Below are positions 1-6,394 of a stretch of 10,702 nt of DNA, piece by piece. Under the pieces are notes generated by a model. It was given only the letters and a program-made list of their open reading frames with translations. It was not told where the DNA came from and searched no databases. Within the stretch, counting starts at the first letter, position 1. The number at the start of each line of letters is the position of its first letter. The translations under genes were made by a program, and so were the position numbers. Source of the stretch: JAQGMO01 sp050954505 (GTDB lineage: Bacteria; Pseudomonadota; Gammaproteobacteria; Burkholderiales; Burkholderiaceae_D); assembly GCA_050954505.1 (NCBI GenBank), contig JBPBPY010000383.1:1-10702 (forward strand), read 5' to 3'.

Positions 1-514
1 CAAAGCCGCTATCGGTTGGATGCCGCTGCTTTTGCTGGGCAGCATTCATGCGCAAGGTCGAACCGCGTTTCAAGCTGAACGCCCCGGTCTCACATTTCAA
101 GCTGATCGCCGAACTGCCATCGTCTTCAATGCCCAGGGTCAGCATGTCCATGACGCCCTGCCAGCATCGCTCCGGCGTGCCGATCAACGCGAAGCTGTCG
201 TCGAGCGGGCAGCGGTAAAGCTTGGCCTTGCGTCCGGCATAGGTTTCAAGCGGTCCGGCGGCCAGGGCCAGCCACGATGGCTCCGCTGCACTGAGTGTGA
301 AGGTCACTGACTTCGATGCCAAATCGTCGGATTCAACGATGGAACTGATCGAACCGAGAATGCCGAGGCCAAGCCAGGTATGTCCGTTCCAGACAATGGA
401 AACGTTCGAGCTGCACATGTACTGCGTGCTGCCTTGAAACGCAAGCTCCAAGAAAAAAACCGTCTTGACGACGGCTTTCTCCAGTGCTGCCTGCTGATCA
501 GCAGATATCGTCAT
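1..514 (-). CDS. Phage minor tail protein, 3' end outside window
   Basis: An open frame of 171 codons runs from an ATG at 514 to the left edge without a stop. The start is set by a four-base ATGA overlap with the stop of the upstream minor tail gene, so translation is probably coupled; the ribosome site itself is weak. The protein has a pattern I associate with siphophage minor tail or tail-tip proteins: FFLEL at residues 20-24, VWNGHTWLGLG at 41-51, a VTFTLS strand at 70-75, and a late QQKQRHPTDSGF at 160-171. It lies two genes after the tape measure gene, where tail-tip proteins (lambda M, L, K, I region) are found. The exact family is not identified, and the missing C-terminus prevents a length comparison. 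A terminator-like hairpin lies inside codons 14-21. Confidence 0.75.
   Translation of the reverse strand, partial: MTISADQQAALEKAVVKTVFFLELAFQGSTQYMCSSNVSIVWNGHTWLGLGILGSISSIVESDDLASKSVTFTLSAAEPSWLALAAGPLETYAGRKAKLYRCPLDDSFALIGTPERCWQGVMDMLTLGIEDDGSSAISLKCETGAFSLKRGSTLRMNAAQQKQRHPTDSGF
453..474 (-). terminator. Terminator-like hairpin within the start of a minor tail gene
   Basis: On the minus strand, the arm CCGTC (474-470), a 5-nt loop and the arm GACGG (464-460) form a 5-bp stem followed at once by seven T (459-453). A flanking G-T and A-T pair could lengthen the stem by using the first two T. This has the shape of a weak intrinsic terminator or attenuator about 40 nt inside an open coding frame. 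The T run also reads in frame as T TTT TTC, a potential slippery heptamer. It may simply be coding coincidence, since the Val-Val-Lys-Thr-Val-Phe-Phe reading is ordinary. Confidence 0.35.
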
Positions 515-1122
515 GGCCGCCAGTCTTCAATCAAATCAAGCGCCCAGGCCTCGGCCCCTTCGGCGCCAAAATTGACGGCCGGCGCAGCTGATGCCAAGCG
601 AAACAGCGCTTTCGGGTGGTCCCAGGCAATGGCGTCGCCAGCGGCAAACTGGTACCGCAGCGGCGTGCTCAAGGTAAGAGCAATCGTTCCGCTGGCGTTG
701 GCTGTGGCGTTGGCCGCGACGCGCACTACCTGCTGATTGATGCCGGCGCCGAAACCAAGCAGGTCGCCCGCCAGCAGCGTTTTCGCGGCTTGGGACGCGC
801 CGCCTGCCACGCTGATTACAGTGGCGCCCTGCGAGATCGATGCGGCCAGAGTCATCGCCCCGCGCATCGTTCCGGCCGGCACCGGCAATTCCAAGTTCCA
901 CAAAGCCAGTTGGTTTTTGAAACCGTCCAGGGCGTCGATGGTGGCCTGGATTTGCCTGGCGATAACGCGCGACTCAGAAACACCCGTCATTGAGACCTCC
1001 ACCAGCGGCGTGGCTGCCTCCAGCGACTGCGACCCGAACACCGACTTGAAGGTGGTGGCCTGGTTCGCTTTGCGCCAAGAGAACCGCGCCACCCGGTAGT
1101 CGGGCCAGATAATGACTGCCAT
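511..1122 (-). CDS. Distal-tail-type minor tail protein (203 aa)
   Basis: This is the first gene after the tape measure gene, separated by 24 bases, with a GGAGA ribosome site about 7 nt before the ATG. In siphophages this slot usually encodes the distal tail protein or another tail-tip component. Residues 1-90 resemble the N-terminal beta-sandwich of such proteins: it starts MAVIIWPDYR, and residues 58-75 form a helix followed by a strand. Residues about 98-168 form a beta-rich segment with GATVISV, LLAGDLLGFG and TPLRYQFAAGDAI, typical of phage tail proteins with an inserted barrel-like domain. The final DHPKALFRL (168-176) and a closing strand complete the pattern. The role as a tail-tip hub or adaptor is inferred from position and overall pattern; no catalytic motif is visible. 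The stop overlaps the next start (ATGA). Confidence 0.72.
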   Translation of the reverse strand: MAVIIWPDYRVARFSWRKANQATTFKSVFGSQSLEAATPLVEVSMTGVSESRVIARQIQATIDALDGFKNQLALWNLELPVPAGTMRGAMTLAASISQGATVISVAGGASQAAKTLLAGDLLGFGAGINQQVVRVAANATANASGTIALTLSTPLRYQFAAGDAIAWDHPKALFRLASAAPAVNFGAEGAEAWALDLIEDWRP

Positions 1123-1146
1123 TAATTCTCCGCTGAAAGTGAGCGT

Positions 1147-3855
1147 TTAAACACGCCTGGCCATATCGTCGGCTACTTCGGCTTTCGTCTGCGCCTTGGC
1201 GCGCGCAAGCATTTGCTGAATCTGCGCCATGTCAGTTCGGCTGTCGATGTGGTTGGTCTGGTTGATGGTGACATTGTTTCCACCTCCGCCGCGCAGCTGA
1301 TCGTTCGGGATGATCGTGCCAGATCCTTTCGGCACGAACAGTTCCGGCCCGTTTTCACCCACCATTGATGGGATATTAAGTGGTGGATCGCCGCCGCCTG
1401 CGAAACCAAGAAGTCCACTGGCCCAGTCACTGCCTAGGTCGCCGGTCACGCTACCACCCAGAGTTGAGCCCAGCTTCAGACTATTTGAAGCGCCTCCAAG
1501 CAAGCCGAACAGACCCGAGCCCAGCGCGCCAGCAAACGAACTGCTGTTGCCGTTGCCGGTCAGGCTGGCGAGAAAATTCTTCGCCTGCATGCGCGCCATA
1601 TCCGCCAGCACCGACTGCGCGAAGCTGGAAAACGACAGCTTGCCGGTGGTCGCAAATGAAACAATGGCGTCCTCGGCCGACTTGAAGCCGTTTGTCAGGG
1701 CGTTGCCGACCTGGGCGCCGACATTGTTGGCCTCTTCACCGTACTTGCGCACCGACTCGGTGAAGTTGAAATATGGGTCTCTCGACTTGATGTCGGCCTG
1801 GTCGATCAGGTCGGCAGCCGCCTGCTTCGAAGCAGTTGCCACCGCATTGATGTCATCGATCTGCTTTTGCGGAAGGATGCCATTTTCGCCAAGCTTGGCT
1901 TTCGCCGCTTGAATCTGCGATGCGGCAGCGCCATCGATCCGGCGAGCCTCCGTCAGCTTGGCCAGCTCCAACGTGCTCTTTCCCATCCAATCCACGTCTT
2001 GCCTGCGGAAGTTGATTGCCTGCTTTTCTTGGAAACCGAATGCCGCGGTGCTTTTGTCGATCTCACGCAGAGCCGTTTGTGTCTTCAATTTCTCGGCGGT
2101 CAGATCAAGTTGCCGATTCTCCTCAATGAATGCCTGCTTTTGCGAATCCGAGAGTGGTGAGAATCCAGCGGCCGCCCTCTGCTTGTCTGAGAACCGGCCC
2201 ACGGTTACATCAAACTGCGCCATCGCTTCTTTGGATTCCTTGACCTTGCCCTGGAATTTGTCGAAATTCGCGATTACGAAATCCATGCCCTCTTGCGACC
2301 GCTTAACGTCATTTTCGGCAGACTGGAAGGGGTCTTGCTTGACATACGAAGATGCGCTGCTTATGGCTGACGGCTTGACTTCGGTCGGCTTCGGCGTGTA
2401 CGACTTCCCTTGCTGCTTGGTGACTTTGGAATCAATAATTGACGCGTCCCGGCCGTCAGCAGCAGTGGCCAACTTGATCTTGGCATCGTTCTCCATGACC
2501 TGTTTGACCATCTTATCGCCGGCAGTTTTAAGTCTGTCCTTCGCTTTTTCCCAACCCGACGCCAAAGCCTCGCCCGCACCAGAAACATTACCGGTTGCCA
2601 GCCGTGCGAGTGCAGTAACAATCGAGCCAATTCCGACATTCATCACGTCAAACGCTGCCATCACGCTTTGGGCGGCGATGTAAATGCCATCGGCAATGGC
2701 GTAGCCGAGACCGGTAATGGTCGAGGTTCCTACGCGAAATGCCTGCACAATGCTCGGCCAGCCGTTTTTGAATAGGTTGGCCAAGTCGGTAAAGGCCGGC
2801 ATAACCGCATCGCCGATTGCGCGCTTAAAACCACGACTCATCAAATCGGTTTCGTTATTGAACTCGACCATTGCTTTTTCATACTTCGCAACTGCATCTT
2901 GCGCGCCAGCACTCATGCCCAGCTGATACTCGTCCAATCGTGCCTTTGATGTCTCGATCTGGTCGGACGTGACTTTGAGCACTTGAACAATTTGGGCGTA
3001 GGATCCCATGCCCATCGCAGCTGCAGCTTGGTTCCGGTCCCACCCCTCGGTGTAGGTATCTAGCACGTCCTTAGCGTTTTGCAGGACCTTCGTGTGGTCG
3101 AGGAACTGGCCGTCAGCGGCTTTATACTTGACGCCGAGCCGGTCCAGCTCTTCACCATTGGTATGCAGCGACTGTTCAATCCCGTCATAGACGGCTTTGT
3201 AATCGCCTGGATCAACCTGCAGGCGCTTCATTGCATCACCCAGCGCTCCAGCCTCGATGGCTGAAATGCCAAAATTTTCCTGCATTTTCTTCAGCTCATT
3301 GTTTGTGGCAATGATTGAATCGATGTTCTCGCTCTTGTAGAACGATCCGTCCATCATTCCGCTGATCGCACCAATGGTGGTGGACAGTACTTTGTAGCCG
3401 GTATATATCGCGCCTGCGATCGTACCAGCCAGAACAGCACCGATTGCAATCCCCGCAACAGTTGCAGCCGTCGAACTCTTTTCTTTGAAGCTGTCCCACG
3501 CTTCGCTGCCTTTGGCCACCCCAGCAGTCACGCCATCTCCGATTGCTTCCGCCACCCGTTCTGACATCGACGAGAACGTTGCCTTGCCAGCAGTGTCGCT
3601 GATACCCTGGATAGCTGCTGACGACTGCGCCGAGCTGGCCATGATGGCATCATTGGCCGCTTGCATCGCGGAACCCATGAGCGCTGACGCTTTCTGCATG
3701 TCGTCAGACGCTCGCAGAAAACTGCCCCGGAAATCATCGACCGAGCCGGCCGACTGGCCCATCTTGTCGCGTGCGATCTGCTCTGCACGGTCCATTGAGC
3801 TGGTCCAGCCACTGATATCTGCGCCGACCGTTACCCCTAGATTTCCGAGTGACAT
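1147..3855 (-). CDS. Phage tail tape measure protein (lambda H type, 902 aa)
   Basis: By far the longest tail gene, and the position after the tail tube gene fits a tape measure protein, which sets tail length and is ejected with the DNA. Residues about 20-125 are Ala/Ser-rich and helical. Residues 130-168 form a long hydrophobic Gly/Ala-rich stretch that could insert into a membrane. Two further hydrophobic stretches lie near 365-425. Residues about 510-700 are charged and probably coiled coil. The C-terminus is lambda H-like: SFAQSVLADMARM at 744-756, a Gly/Ser-rich segment at 765-820, GENGPELFVPKGSGTIIP at 833-850, and VTINQTNHID at 862-871 before a final helix. Lambda H is 853 residues, so a tail of roughly similar length is expected (inference). 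The ATG at 3855 has an AGGAAAA ribosome site, and 21 bases separate it from the tube gene. No protease or peptidoglycan hydrolase motif was recognised. Confidence 0.95.
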   Translation of the reverse strand: MSLGNLGVTVGADISGWTSSMDRAEQIARDKMGQSAGSVDDFRGSFLRASDDMQKASALMGSAMQAANDAIMASSAQSSAAIQGISDTAGKATFSSMSERVAEAIGDGVTAGVAKGSEAWDSFKEKSSTAATVAGIAIGAVLAGTIAGAIYTGYKVLSTTIGAISGMMDGSFYKSENIDSIIATNNELKKMQENFGISAIEAGALGDAMKRLQVDPGDYKAVYDGIEQSLHTNGEELDRLGVKYKAADGQFLDHTKVLQNAKDVLDTYTEGWDRNQAAAAMGMGSYAQIVQVLKVTSDQIETSKARLDEYQLGMSAGAQDAVAKYEKAMVEFNNETDLMSRGFKRAIGDAVMPAFTDLANLFKNGWPSIVQAFRVGTSTITGLGYAIADGIYIAAQSVMAAFDVMNVGIGSIVTALARLATGNVSGAGEALASGWEKAKDRLKTAGDKMVKQVMENDAKIKLATAADGRDASIIDSKVTKQQGKSYTPKPTEVKPSAISSASSYVKQDPFQSAENDVKRSQEGMDFVIANFDKFQGKVKESKEAMAQFDVTVGRFSDKQRAAAGFSPLSDSQKQAFIEENRQLDLTAEKLKTQTALREIDKSTAAFGFQEKQAINFRRQDVDWMGKSTLELAKLTEARRIDGAAASQIQAAKAKLGENGILPQKQIDDINAVATASKQAAADLIDQADIKSRDPYFNFTESVRKYGEEANNVGAQVGNALTNGFKSAEDAIVSFATTGKLSFSSFAQSVLADMARMQAKNFLASLTGNGNSSSFAGALGSGLFGLLGGASNSLKLGSTLGGSVTGDLGSDWASGLLGFAGGGDPPLNIPSMVGENGPELFVPKGSGTIIPNDQLRGGGGNNVTINQTNHIDSRTDMAQIQQMLARAKAQTKAEVADDMARRV

Positions 3856-3876
3856 TGATTTTCCTGAGGAGGTGAA

Positions 3877-4515
3877 TTAGGCGATGGTGACCAGGCCGTT
3901 GACGCGCAGCTCGATCGTGCCCGCCACGACAGCATCGACGCCACCCGAGACCGGCGATCCCTTGACGAATGCGGCAAACGAAGCCACTTTGCCGTTCGGA
4001 TAGGCCAGCTTGAAATTCTTCTGGGCGGCGGACGCCTGGGCCGCGCGCACTGCATTCTGGCCGGCGTCGGAATAGTCCGGGTTGACATCCATGGAGAACT
4101 TGCCGAAATCCTGCAGGCCGAGGCGAATTTCCTTGGCTTGCGATGACAGGTTGGTGACATCGATTTCCGAGGCCATGCCATCGAAGCCGGAATAGCTCTT
4201 CACATTGGCAATCGGCGTCCAGGCGACCGGGGTTGCGCTGCCGCCGCTGGTGTAGGTCAGGCCGGTGGCATCGGTGCCAGTCAGGGCATAGGCGCTTGCC
4301 GTGGCACTTGAAACCACGTAACTTTGGCCATTGAACACGCTCATGGTGCCGACGATGCCGGACAGCGTGACAATGTCGCCGTTCGAAAAGCCGTGACCAG
4401 CATCGCTGACAATTGCAGGACTGGTGGCTGAAATACTGGTGAGCGGGTTTGCGGCGCCGACGGCAGTGCCGATCGATACAACAGAACCTTGGGCCGAGAA
4501 TGCGGTGCTTGGCAT
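3877..4515 (-). CDS. Major tail tube protein with inserted accessory domain (212 aa)
   Basis: This protein should polymerise into the tail tube around the tape measure. The tube-type fold is suggested by residues 1-18 plus 98-212: SYSGFDGMASEIDVTNL (107-123), KEIRLGLQDFGKFSMDV (128-144), then a helix, a strand of the form FKLAYPNGKVASFAAFVKG (168-186) and a final IELRVNGLVTIA. Residues about 22-97 look like a separate small beta domain (NPLTSISATSP, HGFSNGDIVTLSG, GTDATGLTYTSGG), resembling the E1-FCCH-like repeat often fused to phage virion proteins. The start at 4515 is chosen because AAGGA lies 6 nt upstream; the ATG at 4519 in another frame sits too close to it. Unusually, the gene follows the G/GT chaperone genes instead of preceding them, and a terminator-like hairpin precedes it. 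No dedicated promoter was recognised in the gap. Confidence 0.88.
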   Translation of the reverse strand: MPSTAFSAQGSVVSIGTAVGAANPLTSISATSPAIVSDAGHGFSNGDIVTLSGIVGTMSVFNGQSYVVSSATASAYALTGTDATGLTYTSGGSATPVAWTPIANVKSYSGFDGMASEIDVTNLSSQAKEIRLGLQDFGKFSMDVNPDYSDAGQNAVRAAQASAAQKNFKLAYPNGKVASFAAFVKGSPVSGGVDAVVAGTIELRVNGLVTIA

Positions 4516-4521
4516 ACATAT

Positions 4522-4526
4522 TCCTT
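4522..4526 (-). promoter_or_regulatory. Ribosome binding site of the tail tube gene
   Basis: AAGGA on the minus strand lies 6 nt before the ATG at 4515. This spacing favours that start over the overlapping out-of-frame ATG at 4519, which would leave only two bases. A strong site fits a highly expressed tube subunit. Confidence 0.7.
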
Positions 4527-4541
4527 TTCGGGTTTTGAAAT

Positions 4542-4568
4542 AAAAAAAAAGCGACCCGAATGGATCGC
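4542..4568 (-). terminator. Intrinsic terminator-like hairpin between GT and tail tube genes
   Basis: On the minus strand GCGATCC (4568-4562) pairs with GGGTCGC (4557-4551) across an ATTC loop, giving seven pairs including one G-T, and nine T follow immediately (4550-4542). This is a canonical intrinsic terminator layout. It sits 18 bases after the GT stop and 26 bases before the tail tube start. It could partly stop transcripts from the head and chaperone genes, or be overridden by antitermination. The opposite strand has no T run on its exit side, so it is directional. Confidence 0.68.
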
Positions 4569-4586
4569 CGTATTGGGCGTTACCTT

Positions 4587-5269
4587 TTAAGCAACGCGTA
4601 AAACGTTTTTCATGCCGCCAAACATGGCCGAAATCATGGCTTCGGTCTGGGCGTCCTTGTCTTCCAGAAGAACCGGCGCCACCTCTGCCGGCTTGTCGTC
4701 TGGGTAAAGCAGAAACTCTGCAAGGGTGAAGGGCTTGGGCCTGGCCTTCGTATCGCGGTTCACATTCGCCAGCGTGCTGGTGATGTGCGCTTGCATGTTG
4801 TCCCAAACCCGCGTACCCCAGGGCTCCAAGGCGTAGAACTCTTGCCACCCCAGATATTCCGCATAGGGCATGCGGTCCAACTCTTCCAGCGACCTGGACA
4901 ACGCGAGTGCAAGCCGGAACTTGAACCGGCGGTCCAGGTCGCTTTTTAGTTTCCCGCGTCAGCCTTGCGGAAGCCGTTCAGTTCCAGCACACCGGTGACC
5001 AGCTTTTCGATGGCTTCATTGCTCGAGGCGCGAATCTCCGGCAGATCGGCTTCGGAAAAGACGGCGGCGCCGTCGTCATCGAACACCGATGCGGTCAGCA
5101 AACGCAGGCCGAACGAGTCATTGTCGTTGTCCTTCTTGAGTTGGGCACGGATGGCCTCCACCTCACTGACCGCCAGCTGCTTGATCTGGACATCGCCGAA
5201 CCCTTCTACCGGGACGGCAGAGGTTTTTGGCTTGAGGGCAGCGAACAGGGAAGCTTTGTCGAATGGCAT
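4587..5269 (-). CDS. Tail assembly chaperone GT, -1 frameshift fusion (227 aa)
   Basis: This is a fusion made by -1 frameshifting from the G frame at GGGAAAC (4955-4949) into the T frame, which is open from CTA at 4949 to the stop at 4587. The fusion has 107 residues of G followed by 120 residues of T. The T part has the DUF4035/tail assembly protein T look: FRLALALSRSLEELDRMPYA and EYLGWQEFYALEPWG, then a C-terminal segment ending GGMKNVLRVA. In lambda and related phages G and GT together chaperone tape measure protein and recruit tail tube subunits, with the T part contacting the tube protein. There is no good independent start for T: the first candidates are a TTG at 4901 and an ATG at 4871, the latter already inside the conserved region, which supports expression only by frameshifting. 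The gene follows a DUF3168 gene and precedes a terminator-like hairpin. Confidence 0.88.
4889..4955 (-). promoter_or_regulatory. Programmed -1 frameshift signal (slippery site plus hairpin)
   Basis: The heptamer G GGA AAC (4955-4949) is in the zero frame and is followed at once by the G stop codon TAA (4948-4946). After a 6-nt spacer TAAAAA, an 11-base arm GCGACCTGGAC (4942-4932) finds its exact complement GTCCAGGTCGC (4899-4889). Within the 32-nt loop a second inverted repeat, GCCGG (4930-4926) with CCGGC (4917-4913), can form an inner stem. The heptamer fits X XXY YYZ and differs from the lambda site GGGAAAG only in the last base. Distance and stem strength fit a stimulatory element. All of this is seen directly; frameshift efficiency is unknown. 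Confidence 0.9.
4946..5269 (-). CDS. Tail assembly chaperone G-like protein (107 aa)
   Basis: This small acidic, helical protein is the zero-frame product of the G/GT pair. It begins MPFDKASLFAAL, has a beta segment with VEGFGDVQIKQL (residues 21-32), and then helices containing EVEAIRAQLKK and SNEAIEKLVTGVLELNG. This matches phage tail assembly chaperones of the Phage_TAC type: a short N-terminal beta part, then alpha-helices. It is expected to bind the tape measure protein in the cytoplasm and to be absent from the finished virion (knowledge of the family). The ATG at 5269 has AAGGA 7 nt upstream and lies 12 bases after the DUF3168 gene stop. Its last codons contain the slippery heptamer. 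Identification rests on size, position and the frameshift architecture more than on sequence alone. Confidence 0.85.
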   Translation of the reverse strand: MPFDKASLFAALKPKTSAVPVEGFGDVQIKQLAVSEVEAIRAQLKKDNDNDSFGLRLLTASVFDDDGAAVFSEADLPEIRASSNEAIEKLVTGVLELNGFRKADAGN

Positions 5270-5276
5270 TTCAATT

Positions 5277-5281
5277 TCCTT
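5277..5281 (-). promoter_or_regulatory. Ribosome binding site of the G/GT chaperone gene
   Basis: AAGGA on the minus strand, 7 nt before the ATG at 5269, fixes that start and lies next to the upstream stop codon. Confidence 0.65.
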
Positions 5282-5641
5282 TTAATCGTTGAACCAGAAC
5301 GAAAAGTCCTGGCGATGGCGGTGCAGCTTTGTATCGGGTTCAAACGTGTATCCGTCGTTGCGAAAAACGGCGTGCAGCAGCGGCGCGGCCTGCAGCGCTT
5401 TGCGGATCTCGGCCTTCAGCGCGGTGCCCTGCTGTAAATCGTTGGTGTAGAGATCAATCTGGAATTGCGGGTTCGCCAGGCCGGCGTCGCCCTGCAGGTC
5501 CGTCACACGGCTGCCGCTTGGCTGGAAATAGACGATGTAGGGCGTGGCGCGTTTCTCGGCGGCCACGCCGGGATAAACCGCGATGGTAGCCAGGGCCGGC
5601 CAGCCAGCCAGCGCGGCAACCAGCGTTTCTTCAACCGTCAT
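5282..5641 (-). CDS. DUF3168 tail terminator-type protein (119 aa)
   Basis: Length and sequence fit the DUF3168 family, which includes HK97 gp11-like and related proteins thought to cap the tail at the head-proximal end and to join it to the connector. Visible features are an N-terminal helix (MTVEETLVAALAGWPAL), VYPGVAAEKRATPYIVYFQPSG at residues about 22-43 with the typical Pro-Tyr-Ile-Val-Tyr strand, QFQIDLYTND (58-67) as the central strand, a helix with LKAEIRKAL (76-84), and a closing FSFWFND strand. The ATG overlaps the upstream stop as ATGA (5641-5638), so it is translationally coupled to the gp10-like gene. The order connector, closure, gp10, DUF3168 is the standard HK97-type order. 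Terminator function is inferred from the family. Confidence 0.87.
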   Translation of the reverse strand: MTVEETLVAALAGWPALATIAVYPGVAAEKRATPYIVYFQPSGSRVTDLQGDAGLANPQFQIDLYTNDLQQGTALKAEIRKALQAAPLLHAVFRNDGYTFEPDTKLHRHRQDFSFWFND

Positions 5642-6066
5642 GCTTCAACCAGCTTCTTGATCGATTCAGCTAAGTGCGCTTCGACCTTGCCGCGCGCGGC
5701 TTCGACGCCTGGCCGGAAGAATGGCTGCGCCGGCATGCGGCTGGTGCCAAATTCCTGGAACACGGCGTAATGCTCGGTGCCGTCCGGGCCTGAGCGCTCG
5801 ATCTGCACAGTGGCACTGGCCGAATCCTTGCGCCGGTCGGCCTTGGCGTCGAGCGACTTCACCAGGTCGCCGGTATCGACCGGTGCGCGCTGGCGGATCT
5901 CGGCCTCCACGATATCAGCGGCCGCCATGACGATCTCGGGCAAGGCATTCTGCAACCGGGCATTGAGCGCGGCGATATTTGCCGAAAGCTCGGCCAGGCC
6001 GAATTTCTCGGACCGGTTCTTGCCGGAAAAGCTTTGCACGCTGTAGGTGCTGCCCACATCAGCCAT
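5638..6066 (-). CDS. HK97 gp10-like tail completion protein (142 aa)
   Basis: The protein carries hallmarks of the HK97 gp10 family: the loop RAPVDTGDL at residues 60-68, after a helix that ends IVEAEIRQR, and the later YAVFQEFGTSRMPAQPFFRP at 100-119. The N-terminal 25 residues are polar and a following helix spans about 26-56. Family members act at the head-tail joint or tail completion step, often alongside DUF3168 proteins. The start at 6066 is supported by AAGGGAG six bases upstream. It overlaps the 3' end of the head closure gene by 8 bases in another frame. No cysteine or enzymatic motif is present. Confidence 0.88.
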   Translation of the reverse strand: MADVGSTYSVQSFSGKNRSEKFGLAELSANIAALNARLQNALPEIVMAAADIVEAEIRQRAPVDTGDLVKSLDAKADRRKDSASATVQIERSGPDGTEHYAVFQEFGTSRMPAQPFFRPGVEAARGKVEAHLAESIKKLVEA

Positions 6067-6394
6067 TATTCACTCCCTTGGTGCACATCAGTCGCTGCCA
6101 GCGGTGGTTCACATCAAGCACGGCAGCAATGTCGTAAATGTCGGTGCCGTGCAGCACGCGCATGGTTGGTGAGACGCCTGCCTGGTAACGGATCAGGATT
6201 TCAGTCTGAACTTCGTTCTGGCCAGCCTGGGCGGCCAGGTACTGCCGGCCGCTCATGTTGGTGATGCCGGCCCAGATTTTGCCGTCGCCTGTTTCGATGA
6301 CATCGACCCAGCCATTCGGCTCGCCAAAGCTGTTTTGGCCAGGCGCGCGCTGCTGCAGCGTTACCCGCCGTTTCAATTTCGCCGCGAGTGCCAT
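6059..6394 (-). CDS. Head-tail joining/head closure protein, gp7-like (111 aa)
   Basis: Size and pattern fit the phage head-tail joining family (HK97 gp7, SPP1 gp16 relatives), small beta-barrel proteins forming a ring below the connector. The start MALAAKLKRRVTLQQRAPGQNSFGEP is the typical opening: a basic strand (RRVTLQQR), then a loop with N-x-x-G-E/G. After it come WVDVIETGDGKIWAGI, ILIRYQAGVSPTMRVLHGTDIYDIAAV (residues about 66-92) and a final strand ending in NNG. The ATG shares one base with the connector stop (TAATG at 6396-6392), so translation is probably coupled; no strong ribosome site is visible. Confidence 0.88.
   Translation of the reverse strand: MALAAKLKRRVTLQQRAPGQNSFGEPNGWVDVIETGDGKIWAGITNMSGRQYLAAQAGQNEVQTEILIRYQAGVSPTMRVLHGTDIYDIAAVLDVNHRWQRLMCTKGVNNG
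6073..6079 (-). promoter_or_regulatory. Strong ribosome binding site of the gp10-like gene
   Basis: AAGGGAG on the minus strand lies 6 nt before the ATG at 6066, inside the last codons of the upstream closure gene. It supports this start despite the 8-base overlap. Confidence 0.65.

Noticed and set aside
1310..2683. Long open frames on the plus strand opposite the tape measure gene (200 and 241 codons)
   Set aside because: They lie opposite a well-supported phage gene, have low-complexity Ser/Ala/Pro-rich sequence, and show no ribosome site or family resemblance; they are GC-driven shadows.
3866..3876. GAGGAGGTGAA on the plus strand resembling a strong ribosome site
   Set aside because: No open frame of interest follows on the plus strand; it is the complement of the short gap between the tail tube and tape measure genes.
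3734..4519. Minus-strand open frame starting at the ATG at 4519, just before the tail tube start
   Set aside because: The ribosome site AAGGA is too close to this ATG (two bases) and well placed for the ATG at 4515; the 4519 frame encodes Cys/Arg-rich shadow sequence.
4587..4901. T protein as an independent gene starting at TTG 4901
   Set aside because: The TTG lies inside the frameshift hairpin without a good ribosome site, and the T frame is continuous from the slippery heptamer, so expression as the GT fusion is more likely.
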